DNA from: Xenorhabdus miraniensis
GTDB lineage: Bacteria > Pseudomonadota > Gammaproteobacteria > Enterobacterales > Enterobacteriaceae
Length of the DNA: 64,000 bases
Direction: 5' to 3'
Assembly: GCF_002632615.1 (NCBI RefSeq)
Contig: NZ_NITZ01000001.1
Span: 124,001-188,000 of the forward strand
Shown: in pieces, positions 28,668-38,454 of the stretch
Numbering within the stretch: position 1 is the stretch's first letter
Layout: each line of letters starts with the position of its first letter
The notes under the pieces: generated by a model
Seen by the model: only the letters and a program-made list of their open reading frames with translations
Database searches by the model: none
What the model was told of the DNA's origin: nothing
Translations under genes and position numbers: made by a program

Positions 28668-29543
28668 ATGTTAAATATTGCACCTGAAGGATTTAGTATT
28701 GAACAATGGAATGCCTTCAAAAAAAATGGTTTTTTAATCATAAAAAACGCATTGAATTCATATGATATTGAAAAATATAAAAATGAGATTATAAAGTCTT
28801 GTAGTTTTGAATCTCAGATTGATGATAATAACTCTCATATGGATAGAAATATTGTTGAAAATAATAGTGTCTTTGAAGAGCTTATTGATAATAAAAATCA
28901 CATAGGATTTATCTATGATATTTATGGTGAAATGATCAAATTATTATTGAGCCAATTTTTCGTCAGACCACCGAATGGAACATCAAGAAATAATTGGCAT
29001 ATTGATGGCCCACGTAACCTTCCATTCAATGTATTTAGTTCATTGCCACTTAGAGTCAAAGTTGGATATTGGCTGACAGATATACCAAGGATAAATATGG
29101 GAAACCTTATTTATATTCCTGGTTCACACTACTCCCAAACATTTCAAGAATATAATACTCATTCTCCAGTTTCCGATGAAGTTAACCTTTTGGTTGAGGC
29201 TGGAGACATTACTTTAATGTGGGGAGGGCTTTGGCATCGTGTATCTGAGAATTTAAGTAATATAACAAGATATAATATATTCCTTGAATATGGCCCATCC
29301 TGGATACAAACAAGTGATAGGTATGTTTCAGATCTTGATTGGGCTAAAAAACTCTCAAGAGAAAGAAGAATTATAATGCGTGCATATGATCACCCAAACT
29401 ATAATATAAAACCACCAGCAAAAGATATACCTATATATTTAACAACTGATGGTGATAGATCTGTTTTCCAGAAACAAGTCCCAGAAAAATTAAGAAAATA
29501 TGTGACAAGCATTGAAATTATGGAAAGGAAATTATTTAAGTAA
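28668..29543 (+). CDS. Phytanoyl-CoA dioxygenase (PhyH)-family Fe(II)/2OG oxygenase
   Basis: 291 aa. The facial triad is visible as WHIDG (His111, Asp113) and GLWHRVSEN (His190), with the 2-oxoglutarate-binding Arg in NITRYNIFLEY (Arg201). PhyH enzymes hydroxylate amino acids, CoA thioesters or peptides, frequently in natural-product pathways. It lies 11 bp after the preceding gene in the same AT-rich operon. Substrate unknown; a tailoring hydroxylation of the cluster product is inferred. Confidence 0.88.
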   Translation: MLNIAPEGFSIEQWNAFKKNGFLIIKNALNSYDIEKYKNEIIKSCSFESQIDDNNSHMDRNIVENNSVFEELIDNKNHIGFIYDIYGEMIKLLLSQFFVRPPNGTSRNNWHIDGPRNLPFNVFSSLPLRVKVGYWLTDIPRINMGNLIYIPGSHYSQTFQEYNTHSPVSDEVNLLVEAGDITLMWGGLWHRVSENLSNITRYNIFLEYGPSWIQTSDRYVSDLDWAKKLSRERRIIMRAYDHPNYNIKPPAKDIPIYLTTDGDRSVFQKQVPEKLRKYVTSIEIMERKLFK

Positions 29544-29599
29544 TTTCAGGTTAATTTATAATGTGTGATATTTTTAACTAGTTGTAAAAAGGGGAAACG

Positions 29600-30241
29600 A
29601 TGCTAAAAGTTACCGATCTTTGTTACAACAATGGTGGCCTGAATATTCTTAATGCTCTTTCGTTTTTATTGAATGCAGGGGAATTTCTTGCCATCACAGG
29701 GGAGAATGGCAGTGGCAAATCAACACTATTGAATATATTGGCAACGGTCTTGCAACCTACACGTGGTCAGATCCTTTTTCATGACCGTAATATTTATCAT
29801 GATTTATCCCGTTATAGGCAACAAATCGGTGTTTCTTTCGGTGCCCCTTCTGGTTTCTATCCCCGATTGAATGCCATTGATAATTTGGTTTTGTTTTCTC
29901 ACTTAAAAGGTAATGGATTAAGCAGAGCCGCCGCCAAATATCTGGTATTGGAAACCGGTTTGAAAGAAGTGGATATTTATAAACCCTATGCTAATTATTC
30001 ATTGGGAATGCGCCAACGGTTACATTTGGCAAGGGCATGCCAGGCGCACTATCCATTATGGATAGTGGACGAACCGACCAATGGACTGGATAGTGATGGT
30101 ATTGATTTCCTGCATAGCAAGATAGAAAAACATTGCGCCAACAATGGGATGATTATTTGTGTTTCCCACGATAAAAATTTTATCGATAAACATCAACATA
30201 GGGAAATTAAATTATTAAAAATTATGGAGGATAAAAAATGA
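29600..30241 (+). CDS. ABC transporter ATP-binding protein (exporter)
   Basis: 213 aa single NBD. Walker A GENGSGKST, signature YSLGMRQRLHLARA, Walker B LWIVDEPTNGLDSDG and the switch His in CVSHDKNF. It resembles CcmA-like/two-component export ATPases. Base composition is noticeably less AT-rich than the enzyme genes upstream, so the exporter may have a separate history. Overlaps the next gene by 4 bp. Confidence 0.92.
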   Translation: MLKVTDLCYNNGGLNILNALSFLLNAGEFLAITGENGSGKSTLLNILATVLQPTRGQILFHDRNIYHDLSRYRQQIGVSFGAPSGFYPRLNAIDNLVLFSHLKGNGLSRAAAKYLVLETGLKEVDIYKPYANYSLGMRQRLHLARACQAHYPLWIVDEPTNGLDSDGIDFLHSKIEKHCANNGMIICVSHDKNFIDKHQHREIKLLKIMEDKK

Positions 30242-30963
30242 GAAATAATTTTTTCTATGAATTGATGTTTTTTACAAAAATTCAATGGCAGGAAAGAATT
30301 GTCACTTCCTCTTTTTTAATTGGCATTAGTCTGCAAAGTATTGTATTGGCAATCCACTGTTATTTATACAATGGCGATAATAGCAGCGCACTTTTTTTAG
30401 CCATAAGATCAGGTTTATTTACCTGCATTAGTATTTTATTGTTTTCTGCCATGTCAAATATATCCAATGAATTTAAATTTGAAACTATTTCCTATGTTAT
30501 TTCATCAGGCACTCCATTTTATAAATTAATTTTATTAAGATCTACGGCTAATGGGTTTATCAGCTTGCCAGCCATTATTATTCCTTTTGTTGGATATATT
30601 ATGCGCGACATTAATATTAACTCGATCATTCTATTTTATATTACGGGCGAGTTATTATTCACCTGTGTATTCTGCTTTGTTATCTCTTTTCTAATTAATT
30701 TATGGAAGCAACCTATTCTGGCATTGCCGTGGTTTGGATATATTCTTTTTATTATTGGCCTGAATCTATTTAATTTGCCTTGGGTTAATAAAATATCGAT
30801 GATATTCCCGAGTTATTGGTTATTACAAGAAATAAGCCATACCTCTATTTGGCTATTTTTTATTACACTATTTATTTGGCTTTCTACGGTTTATTGGCTG
30901 AATAAAAGAATAAATCAAAGATTGGAAAAATATTTACAAGACGGCAGAATGAGGATGAGCTAA
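30238..30963 (+). CDS. ABC transporter permease subunit 1
   Basis: 241 aa with about six hydrophobic segments and a CcmB-like layout (short cytoplasmic start, paired helices, NLFNLPWVNKISMIFPSYWLLQEISH near the C-terminus). With the ATPase and the next permease it forms an exporter, inferred from context to secrete the cluster's product and possibly to give self-resistance. Confidence 0.75.
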   Translation: MRNNFFYELMFFTKIQWQERIVTSSFLIGISLQSIVLAIHCYLYNGDNSSALFLAIRSGLFTCISILLFSAMSNISNEFKFETISYVISSGTPFYKLILLRSTANGFISLPAIIIPFVGYIMRDININSIILFYITGELLFTCVFCFVISFLINLWKQPILALPWFGYILFIIGLNLFNLPWVNKISMIFPSYWLLQEISHTSIWLFFITLFIWLSTVYWLNKRINQRLEKYLQDGRMRMS

Positions 30964-31643
30964 TGAAAATAATGATTTTAATTTTTAAAAACTATTTTAG
31001 GCAAATAACAATTAAAGAATATATTATCCTTGTTTTCATTCATGTTCCATTAAATATTATTATTTTAATAATGATGTTTTCTGAAAATAAAAACAATTTC
31101 ATTGATGTATTTTTGCACAAATATTCTTATATATTTGCTTCTCAAGCCTTTGTTTCTGGTTTATTGTCGTGGGAAGTTGAAGTTTATGCAGGTATTTACC
31201 CCTATATGTCGACCAAAGTATATAAATTAGTTTTATCAAGAACGCTATTTTTTATTACACGATTATTACCAATAACGCTTATTTCCATTTTATTGCTTAT
31301 TTTTATAAATGCCAGTTTATATTCTATAATACATATTATATTATTAATGATAACAATGGGAGTATTAGGCACAGGCTTTGCTTTAAGTTATGGATTTAAT
31401 TCTGAAAAATCATTAAATAACATTAACCATCTGAGCATTTGGATATTTTCCATGATGCCGGGAATGGCAATTCCTTTGGAAAGTTCTTTATCACCTTATT
31501 TATCCTTTATATTTCCTCAATCTGTTTATTCTATTGATGAACTTTTTATTGAATTATTAAAGTTAACTTTATATTTTATTATTGCATTGTATTTAATTTG
31601 TAAAAATTATTATCCGGCGAAAAAAATGTATTTTAGAAAATAG
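30963..31643 (+). CDS. ABC transporter permease subunit 2
   Basis: 226 aa with six hydrophobic segments and a basic C-terminus. Its start codon overlaps the previous stop by one base. No family signature recognised beyond a general ABC-2-like exporter topology; it also contains the SLSPYLSFIFPQSVYSIDEL segment, which parallels the end of permease 1. It completes the exporter of the cluster. Confidence 0.65.
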   Translation: MKIMILIFKNYFRQITIKEYIILVFIHVPLNIIILIMMFSENKNNFIDVFLHKYSYIFASQAFVSGLLSWEVEVYAGIYPYMSTKVYKLVLSRTLFFITRLLPITLISILLLIFINASLYSIIHIILLMITMGVLGTGFALSYGFNSEKSLNNINHLSIWIFSMMPGMAIPLESSLSPYLSFIFPQSVYSIDELFIELLKLTLYFIIALYLICKNYYPAKKMYFRK

Positions 31644-31766
31644 TCAAATAATGAGATTGAATAAATATCGATAAATACTAACCATATTTAGCATATGATG
31701 ACATTCATCACTAACTTCTTCCAAAAATGAATCATATTCTACATTATCAGCTAAATATTTTTTCAT
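31644..31766 (-). CDS. Possible 40-aa ORF
   Basis: A short reading frame (starts MKKYLADNVEYDSFLEEVSD) convergent with the exporter genes. No good ribosome site and no family recognised. It may be a remnant of a larger gene or chance in AT-rich DNA. Confidence 0.2.
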   Translation of the reverse strand: MKKYLADNVEYDSFLEEVSDECHHMLNMVSIYRYLFNLII

Positions 31767-31818
31767 AATAGTGAGACACGCCTATTTATTTTTTCTGTCA
31801 GATTACACCTGAAATAAA

Positions 31819-32496
31819 CTAACACCAATCAATCGCACATCTAACCAACTCCTCCGTAGCATCAATATACTCCTTCTTATCACAATCTTTCCTAAGAATA
31901 ACCGGTATTTCAGTACACCCCATAATAAACCGCTCAACACCAATATTTTTAAGCTGATAAATAACAGGTTTTAATAACTGATACGCCCTTTCCCCATCCC
32001 CACTTTTATAAGCCAGAATACTGTCCATAATAACTCCTTGTTGAATATCATCAGGAATAACAAACCTTACATTCTCTTTTCTCAATCTGTCTTGGTAAAG
32101 ATTTGCCTTTATCGTCCCAGTTGTCGCAAGAATAGCAATATTATTAACACCTTCACTGACAATTTTATTACAAGTAATATCAATTATATTCAAAAAATGA
32201 GCTTTAGTAGATACCCTTAATTCATCATACCAATAATGCGCTGTATTGCATGGCATAATAATACACTGTGCTCCCGCCGCTTCTAATATTCGCAATGCGG
32301 CCAACATCTTATTTAATGGCGATTCCCCACCAGAAAGTATACTTGCCGTTCTGTCAGGAATATCTGGGAAAGAGATCGCAATCACCGGAATATGCTCTTG
32401 ATCACAAGTTGCAGGTGTGTTTTTAATTATTTTTTCCATTGCGTCCAGTGTTGCTGCTGGTCCCATACCACCAAGGACTCCAATTATTTTTTTCAT
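31819..32496 (-). CDS. Aspartate/glutamate racemase-family protein
   Basis: 225 aa from the ATG at 32496, preceded by GGAGGTG; an upstream ATG at 32535 lacks support. Two catalytic cysteines are seen in MPCNTAHYWYDEL and MGCTEIPVIL, and the start KKIIGVLGGMGPAATL is typical. It resembles YgeA-type broad-range amino-acid racemases. It is divergent from a LysR regulator, with an acidic amino-acid symporter beyond that, suggesting a small D-amino-acid or Asp/Glu unit. Confidence 0.88.
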   Translation of the reverse strand: MKKIIGVLGGMGPAATLDAMEKIIKNTPATCDQEHIPVIAISFPDIPDRTASILSGGESPLNKMLAALRILEAAGAQCIIMPCNTAHYWYDELRVSTKAHFLNIIDITCNKIVSEGVNNIAILATTGTIKANLYQDRLRKENVRFVIPDDIQQGVIMDSILAYKSGDGERAYQLLKPVIYQLKNIGVERFIMGCTEIPVILRKDCDKKEYIDATEELVRCAIDWC

Positions 32497-32624
32497 GTAC
32501 CACCTCCGTAAATAATCGCTATGATGGCACAACAACGATTGTTCGTAATTGCAATATTTCTATGTGTCATGCTGTATTTGCATAAGTCATTTTAGGAAAT
32601 CCAATCAATAATAAGGTTTAATTC

Positions 32625-33515
32625 ATGCTTAATAATATTGAGTTGAAGTGGTTATATGATGCGGTGATGTTGGAAGAGTTACGAAGTTTTACGCTTGCCG
32701 CAGAACGGAGGAATATATCACAATCTTCTTTTAGTCGGCGAATTCAGGCGCTTGAAAATGCGGTCGGCTTTGAAATATTTAATCGTAATTCAAATCCACT
32801 ACAACTTTCGTTACAAGGAAGAGGATTTATTGTTTATGCCAGGAATCTTCTTGGTGATATAGAATATCAAATCGGTAAAATAAAAGGTGGGAAAATATCT
32901 AAATACCGCATTAATATCGCCGCAGCCCATTCGCTTTCTATTTCCCTCTTACCTCAGTTAATTTCCGGTTTCGCAGAGAAGTCGGACAAGGTTTTTAATG
33001 TCGAATCCATTAATGTTGATGAAGCGGTCAATAATCTTAAAAACGGCAAAAATGATTTTATTTTGTCTTTCTTTAATGAAGAGCTAATGACGTCACCGTT
33101 CCTTCATCATAAGGTGTTGGATGCACAGTTATATCTTGTTTCTGGCTGTAAGCCTGATGGAAAGCCGTTACATTATCTGGAAAATACGCCCTTACCATTG
33201 ATGAAATACACTGATGAAAGTTATATGGGGCGTCAGGTCAATCAGTTACTGGAGAAAGATTTCAAAGATCAGTTCACTTATTTTTGTCTTTCATCCATGA
33301 GCGAACTGTTGAAACGTATGGTGCTGGAGGGTCACGGCGTCGGCTGGCTGCCGGATTATTCAATCCGTGAGGAACTCAAGAAGCAAAAGCTGTGTTTGTT
33401 GGCGCCAGAGCAAGCTTCGATAAAAATGGGGGTTTTCATTTATCGAACTCACTCCCGCCTTAATCCTTCTTCTGAGCGCTTTTGGCAATATATGAAAACA
33501 CGATGCACCAATTAA
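32625..33515 (+). CDS. LysR-family regulator (HypT/YjiE-like)
   Basis: 296 aa. The N-terminal winged HTH (ELRSFTLAAERRNISQSSFSRRIQALENAVGFEIFNR) precedes a periplasmic-binding-like effector domain with IAAAHSLSISLLPQLI, YMGRQVNQLL and SSMSELLKRMVLEGHGVGWLPDY, close to E. coli YjiE/HypT. It is probably autoregulatory and controls the divergent racemase from the 128-bp shared region. Confidence 0.88.
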   Translation: MLNNIELKWLYDAVMLEELRSFTLAAERRNISQSSFSRRIQALENAVGFEIFNRNSNPLQLSLQGRGFIVYARNLLGDIEYQIGKIKGGKISKYRINIAAAHSLSISLLPQLISGFAEKSDKVFNVESINVDEAVNNLKNGKNDFILSFFNEELMTSPFLHHKVLDAQLYLVSGCKPDGKPLHYLENTPLPLMKYTDESYMGRQVNQLLEKDFKDQFTYFCLSSMSELLKRMVLEGHGVGWLPDYSIREELKKQKLCLLAPEQASIKMGVFIYRTHSRLNPSSERFWQYMKTRCTN

Positions 33516-33595
33516 CCGTTCTTCCATCAAATTAAGAACCTATTGGGATAGACTCAAACTTGTTGTAATCGCTGAGCAGAGTACAGCAAGTCTGT

Positions 33596-34855
33596 TCAAA
33601 CTTCTTGGCGCAAGATTTCGCCTCCCTGCTTTTCTTCCAACTTAGCAATCACGGCCGTAGAAATACTGTTACCGACTACGTTAGTCGCTGTACGTCCCAT
33701 ATCAAGGAATTGATCAATAGCGAGGATGAGTAAGATCCCAGCTTCCGGCAAATGGAACATGGGCAACGTGGCCGCAACCACCACCACCGAAGCACGTGCG
33801 ACGCCTGCCATACCTTTACTCGTGATCATCAGCGTCAACATAATCAGGATTTGTTCTGTGACGCTCAGGTCAATGTTGTAAGCCTGTGCAATAAAGAGTA
33901 CCGCAAAAGATTGGTACATCATTGAACCATCCAGATTAAAGGAGTAGCCCAACGGTAATACAAAACTGGAGATTTTTTTCGGGACACCAAAACGATCCAG
34001 TGCGTTCATGGTCTTGGGATAGGCCGATTCACTACTTGCGGTCGCAAATGCTAATGTCACCGGTTCCCGAATCAATTTCATCAGTGAAAACATACCATTA
34101 CCGAGGAAAAAGAACCCGACGGCGGACAAAATAGCCCAGAGTAAGAATAGGCCAAGGTAGAAGAGTCCTATCAGTTTGCCGTAGTCATACAACAATCCCA
34201 AACCTTGAACAGTCACAGCGGAGGCAATGGCAGCAAACACAGCTATCGGCGCAAATGACATCACGTAATCGGTGATACGGAACATGATACGCCCCAGATC
34301 TTCAATCAAGGACACGATCGGGCTTTTTTTCTGGCTATTGTGGCTGATATAGGAAAGCGCTGCGCCAAAAAATAGGGAAAAAATCAGGATCTGCAAGATC
34401 TCATTATTCGCCATCGCGGAGGCAAAGCTACTCGGGAAAATATGGCTGATAAAGGTTTTCAACGAGAACCCGCTGGCATTCAAGCCAGTATTCACCTCGC
34501 CTTGCTGTGGGACTGTGATATTAAGACCAACACCTGGCTGGAATAGGTTAGCCATCAGCATGCCAATGCCAAGTGAGACTAACCCTGCGATAATAAACCA
34601 TGCCATCGCTTTGATGGTGATGCGCCCGACAGAGGATGACCCGCCGATTGACGTCAGCCCGGTAACAATCGTGGCAAATACCAGTGGTGCGATGATCATT
34701 TTTATCAAGCGCAAAAATACATCGGTGATGATGTTGATATAGGAGGCAACTTCTTTTGTTTGGCTGGCATCAAGATAATGATGAAATCCCCAACCGGTAA
34801 TAATCCCCAGTAGAATGGCGATAATGATCTGCTGCATGAGCTTTTGCCTATTCAT
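33596..34855 (-). CDS. Dicarboxylate/amino-acid:cation symporter (DAACS family)
   Basis: 419 aa, eight-TM-plus-hairpin architecture. Signatures are ASSESAYPKTM in HP1 (serine-rich), FNLDGSMMYQSFAVLFIAQ (the NMDGT-like TM7 region), TSKGMAGVARASVVVVAATL in HP2 and DQFLDMGRTATNVVGN in TM8. It resembles GltP-type Asp/Glu:H+ symporters more than DctA. Proximity to the Asp/Glu racemase supports acidic amino acids as substrates. Confidence 0.88.
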   Translation of the reverse strand: MNRQKLMQQIIIAILLGIITGWGFHHYLDASQTKEVASYINIITDVFLRLIKMIIAPLVFATIVTGLTSIGGSSSVGRITIKAMAWFIIAGLVSLGIGMLMANLFQPGVGLNITVPQQGEVNTGLNASGFSLKTFISHIFPSSFASAMANNEILQILIFSLFFGAALSYISHNSQKKSPIVSLIEDLGRIMFRITDYVMSFAPIAVFAAIASAVTVQGLGLLYDYGKLIGLFYLGLFLLWAILSAVGFFFLGNGMFSLMKLIREPVTLAFATASSESAYPKTMNALDRFGVPKKISSFVLPLGYSFNLDGSMMYQSFAVLFIAQAYNIDLSVTEQILIMLTLMITSKGMAGVARASVVVVAATLPMFHLPEAGILLILAIDQFLDMGRTATNVVGNSISTAVIAKLEEKQGGEILRQEV

Positions 34856-35197
34856 AATGACCTCTTATTTTTCTATAAATATTGAAGGCAGTTTTGAATA
34901 AATATTTACATTTTTTTAACTTTTGATGAAATGCAAATGAAAGATGCAGCATGCAGAAAACGCATTCTTATATTGGAATTAAGAATTCATTCTCAATGAT
35001 GATGAGATAAAAAATAGACATAACCACTTAACAAAAAACATAATGTTTTTCGTTGTTGAGTACCCTACTAAGCTATGCAAAATCTGGTGGCTTTCAACTC
35101 AACTTCGGTTACAAACATGTGGTGTAAATTCACTTGGCGCATGATTAAAATGATCATGCGCCTTACTTTTATTTCCGGTCATATCTTTTAATTAAAA
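34856..35197. other. Intergenic region between abgT and the symporter gene
   Basis: No gene seen. It holds the symporter promoter region and the hairpin at 35136. Confidence 0.5.
35136..35172. terminator. Hairpin after abgT
   Basis: GGCGCATGAT / ATCATGCGCC, a perfect 10-bp stem with a 7-nt loop. The T-rich tail is on the plus-strand side (TTACTTTTATTT); for the minus-strand abgT transcript it would act as a hairpin without a strong U-run. Confidence 0.5.
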
Positions 35198-36724
35198 TCA
35201 CGACAACACTGGGTAGATCCCCGGCCCAATCGGCAATCCAGCAAAATACCACCCTATCAGCAGCACTATCCAGACCGCATAAAACACCAAAGGATAAGGA
35301 AGGATTAACGTGTAATAAGTGCCTAATTTTGCATTTTGATAATAGCGCTGAAGAAAGCCTAAAAAGAGTGGCAGAAAAGGTGACAGCGGCGCTAAAGGTA
35401 ATACCGCGGAATCGGAAATACGGAAGATGATTTGGGCAAAAGCAGGATGAAAGCCAAGCAAGACAAACATCGGTACAAAAATCGGGGCCAGAATCGACCA
35501 AATGGCAGAGCCACTCGCGATAAACATACACAGGAAAGAAGATAAGAACATTAATCCGATGAAAGCGGGAACACCGGTCATTCCCAAAGTTTCCAGTATA
35601 TCAGTCAGCCCTATTGCCATAAATTTACCCATGTTGCTCCAGTTAAAGAAGGCAACAAATTGGGCCAGAGGGAAGACCATGATGATAAAGCCCGCCATGC
35701 TTTTCATGGGATCAACCAGCAGCTCAGGAATATCATTGGGCTTTTTTATCTGTTTTGTCGAAACACCATATGTAATCGACACGACGAAGAAAAACAAAAT
35801 GATAACCGGCACAATCCCTTTGATAAATGGCGATGGAATGATTGTTCCAGTCTGTGGATCACGCAGTAATCCGTTTTCAGGAACGACCAGCAGCGCTGTA
35901 ATACCAATGAAAACCAGCGCTGACAAACCACTCATCAGCAATCCACGATTTTGTTGTGGTGTGAGCTTTTCCAGCTTGTCATTATGACTGCCGTTCCAGG
36001 CAGGAAGACGCGGTTCAACAAATTTATCCGTTAAGATAGCCCCGGCAATCGTCAGTACAACCACGGAGGTTGCCATAAAATACCAGTTATCAATGACACT
36101 GACTTGTAAGTTAGGATCAAGTATTTTAGCCGCTTCGGTACTGATACCAGATAGCAGAACATCAGTAGTGACAATCAATAAATTCGCGGTAAATCCTGAC
36201 GCAACACCCGCAATAGCAGCCAGTAAGCCAGCAACGGGATGGCGACCAACTGCAATAAAGATCAACGCCCCTAACGGCGGCATGATAACAAGCGCAGCAT
36301 CCGATGAAATATGGCTGAAAAAGGCGATAAATAGCACCATATAGCTGGCATAACGTTTATTAATGCCAGACGCCATTTTATACATCAGGGATTGCAACAG
36401 GCCGACTTTTTCTGCAAGCCCCGCGCCAATAACTAACGCCAATATTGCGCCAAGTGGTGTAAAGCCACTGAAATTTTTAACAATATTCGGCAAAATCCAC
36501 TGCAATCCTTCAGCACCAAGTAAGTTTTTAACTCTGACGAGTTCTCCATTTGTCGGATTTTTTACAACTAAATCAAACCAAGAAAAAATAGCCGTCGCGA
36601 TCATTAAAACAGCGGTTAAATAGACGAATAAAACAAAAGGATTGGGTATTTTATTTCCAACTTTTTCGATCCAACCAAGAATACGTCCTGGGCTCTTATT
36701 GGCAGGGATAGTTGCTTCACTCAT
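35198..36724 (-). CDS. abgT: p-Aminobenzoyl-glutamate transporter (AbgT family)
   Basis: 508 aa with about ten membrane segments and AbgT signatures (NPFVLFVYLTAVLM; SHISSDAALVIMPPLGALIF; GFTANLLIVTTDVLLSG; AQIIFRISDSAV). It transports p-aminobenzoyl-glutamate, a folate breakdown product (uptake in E. coli, drug efflux in some homologues). It follows abgA by 42 bp in one minus-strand operon. Confidence 0.93.
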   Translation of the reverse strand: MSEATIPANKSPGRILGWIEKVGNKIPNPFVLFVYLTAVLMIATAIFSWFDLVVKNPTNGELVRVKNLLGAEGLQWILPNIVKNFSGFTPLGAILALVIGAGLAEKVGLLQSLMYKMASGINKRYASYMVLFIAFFSHISSDAALVIMPPLGALIFIAVGRHPVAGLLAAIAGVASGFTANLLIVTTDVLLSGISTEAAKILDPNLQVSVIDNWYFMATSVVVLTIAGAILTDKFVEPRLPAWNGSHNDKLEKLTPQQNRGLLMSGLSALVFIGITALLVVPENGLLRDPQTGTIIPSPFIKGIVPVIILFFFVVSITYGVSTKQIKKPNDIPELLVDPMKSMAGFIIMVFPLAQFVAFFNWSNMGKFMAIGLTDILETLGMTGVPAFIGLMFLSSFLCMFIASGSAIWSILAPIFVPMFVLLGFHPAFAQIIFRISDSAVLPLAPLSPFLPLFLGFLQRYYQNAKLGTYYTLILPYPLVFYAVWIVLLIGWYFAGLPIGPGIYPVLS

Positions 36725-36766
36725 GGTTTTTTCCTTCGTGTATTTGCTGTCGTTATTATTTTTTAA

Positions 36767-38083
36767 TCATGTTGTTCTGAAATCAGGCAGATGAAGTGCA
36801 ATAGTGGCCAGTGTTTTCACAGCGGTTTTCATTACGTTCTCATCAAAGTCAAACCGTTCATTATGATGACCGGCACTAAGTTCTGTACCGAAAATGAGGT
36901 AAGTAGCTTGACCGCCATTCGCTTTAACCCGTTCCATAAAATAGGTCGCATCTTCCGAACCTGCGGGTTGCTGGAGGTTTTTGGCAACAGAGGAAAGTTC
37001 TGGGATATTTTTCTGAGTTTGTTGATAAATGAAATCGACCCACGCCGGGCTAGGCAGGCTACTTTGCGCGGCTCCCATTAGCTTTAGTTCATATTCAACG
37101 CCCTGCATTTTGGCAGCGCCTTCAATAATGCTGAGGGCTTGATGGTAAATGAATTCATTGATCTCGTTAGTTTTTCCACGAGTCTCTATTTTCATTAATG
37201 CGTAGTCAGGAACAACGTTACGGCCAATGCCCGCCTGTAACACTCCGACGTTAATGCGTGAGCTGCCTTCGCTGTGGCGAGGAATTGCATGCAGTCCCAG
37301 TGCTGCCTGAGCGGCAGCTAATAAGGCATTTCTACCCTCTTCTGGTTTCGCGCCAGAATGGGCAGAAACACCACGATAGGTAACATCAATTTTGGTAGTG
37401 GCAAGAAAGTTATCACAACCGCAGACTAATTCCCCGTGAGACACACCAAGGCCAAGATGGATAGCAATAAAGAAATCAACATCATCGACGACACCCGCTT
37501 CCACCATGGATTTTGCCCCCCGGGTTCCTTCTTCCGCAGGTTGAAAAATCAGTTTAATTTTTCCGGTCAGGTGGCTTTGGTGTTTTTTCAGTATATGTGC
37601 GAGGCCTAAGCCGATTGCAGTATGACCATCATGACCACAGGCATGCATCATGTGTGCGTTGCAAGAGGAAAAACCTTCAGCATAAGGACGATGGACATGG
37701 GTTTGCTCCTCGTTCAGATCAAGGGCATCCATATCAACCCGAAAGGCCAGTGTTGGCCCGGTTTTTCCTGTATCGAGTGTCGCAACAATGCCTGTGAAGC
37801 CACCCGAAAAGTGAGGAAGCCACTCAGCCAAAGCGCCCTGCTTAACCGCACGCTGTTCCTGCTCCTGTAATTCCTGCGCTGAAGGTAACCCCATTCTGGC
37901 TTCTGCCTTGAGAACCTCTTTTCCCATTTTCAGGCTATAACCCAAACGATGCAGTTCATCTGCCACAATCGTTGCTGTCCTGAATTCGAACCAGCCGGAT
38001 TCGGCAAAATGGTGGAAATCACGACGCCAATTTTGTAATTTTTCAGTCATTTGCTGAATAGATTCGCTTAGTAAAATACCCAT
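36767..38083 (-). CDS. abgA: p-Aminobenzoyl-glutamate hydrolase subunit A (M20 peptidase)
   Basis: 438 aa, same length as E. coli AbgA (436). M20 metal-binding motifs are MMHACGHDGHTAIG, PAEEGTRGAKSMVEAG and FGTELSAGHHNERFDFDE, and WRRDFHHFAESGWFEFRTATIVADELH at the N-terminus is near-identical to AbgA. It cleaves p-aminobenzoyl-glutamate. In E. coli the active enzyme is an AbgA-AbgB heterodimer, but no abgB lies here. Confidence 0.94.
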   Translation of the reverse strand: MGILLSESIQQMTEKLQNWRRDFHHFAESGWFEFRTATIVADELHRLGYSLKMGKEVLKAEARMGLPSAQELQEQEQRAVKQGALAEWLPHFSGGFTGIVATLDTGKTGPTLAFRVDMDALDLNEEQTHVHRPYAEGFSSCNAHMMHACGHDGHTAIGLGLAHILKKHQSHLTGKIKLIFQPAEEGTRGAKSMVEAGVVDDVDFFIAIHLGLGVSHGELVCGCDNFLATTKIDVTYRGVSAHSGAKPEEGRNALLAAAQAALGLHAIPRHSEGSSRINVGVLQAGIGRNVVPDYALMKIETRGKTNEINEFIYHQALSIIEGAAKMQGVEYELKLMGAAQSSLPSPAWVDFIYQQTQKNIPELSSVAKNLQQPAGSEDATYFMERVKANGGQATYLIFGTELSAGHHNERFDFDENVMKTAVKTLATIALHLPDFRTT

Positions 38084-38454
38084 AATAATGCTCTCTTTTA
38101 TTCCCCATTTTTCAATTTGCTGTTTTGTTGGCTATGTTCAATCACATCATTATTTATGTGATCTAAGATTCGTTTCTTTACTACAGCATGGAAATTTGAA
38201 ATTTATTAGATATAGTTATCGGACAGGATGGAATTTATTTGGTTTATTTCACACATATTGGTTTGAGTTAATAGATTGAATTATTTTTATTTTAATCACT
38301 CCACTTACTAAGAATAATAATCAAAAAATATTTATTAACACTTTATTCCATATAACCACGTTATTTCTATTTTATAATGTAGACAATAAATTCAATTCAA
38401 ATAAGATACAATTAACTTTACCTATATAATTAAAAGTTATCGTAAGAGAGAAAA
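38084..38454. other. Divergent abgA-abgR promoter region
   Basis: 371 bp, very AT-rich, no gene. It is the expected site of AbgR-controlled promoters for abgA-abgT and abgR. No individual operator could be assigned with confidence. Confidence 0.5.
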
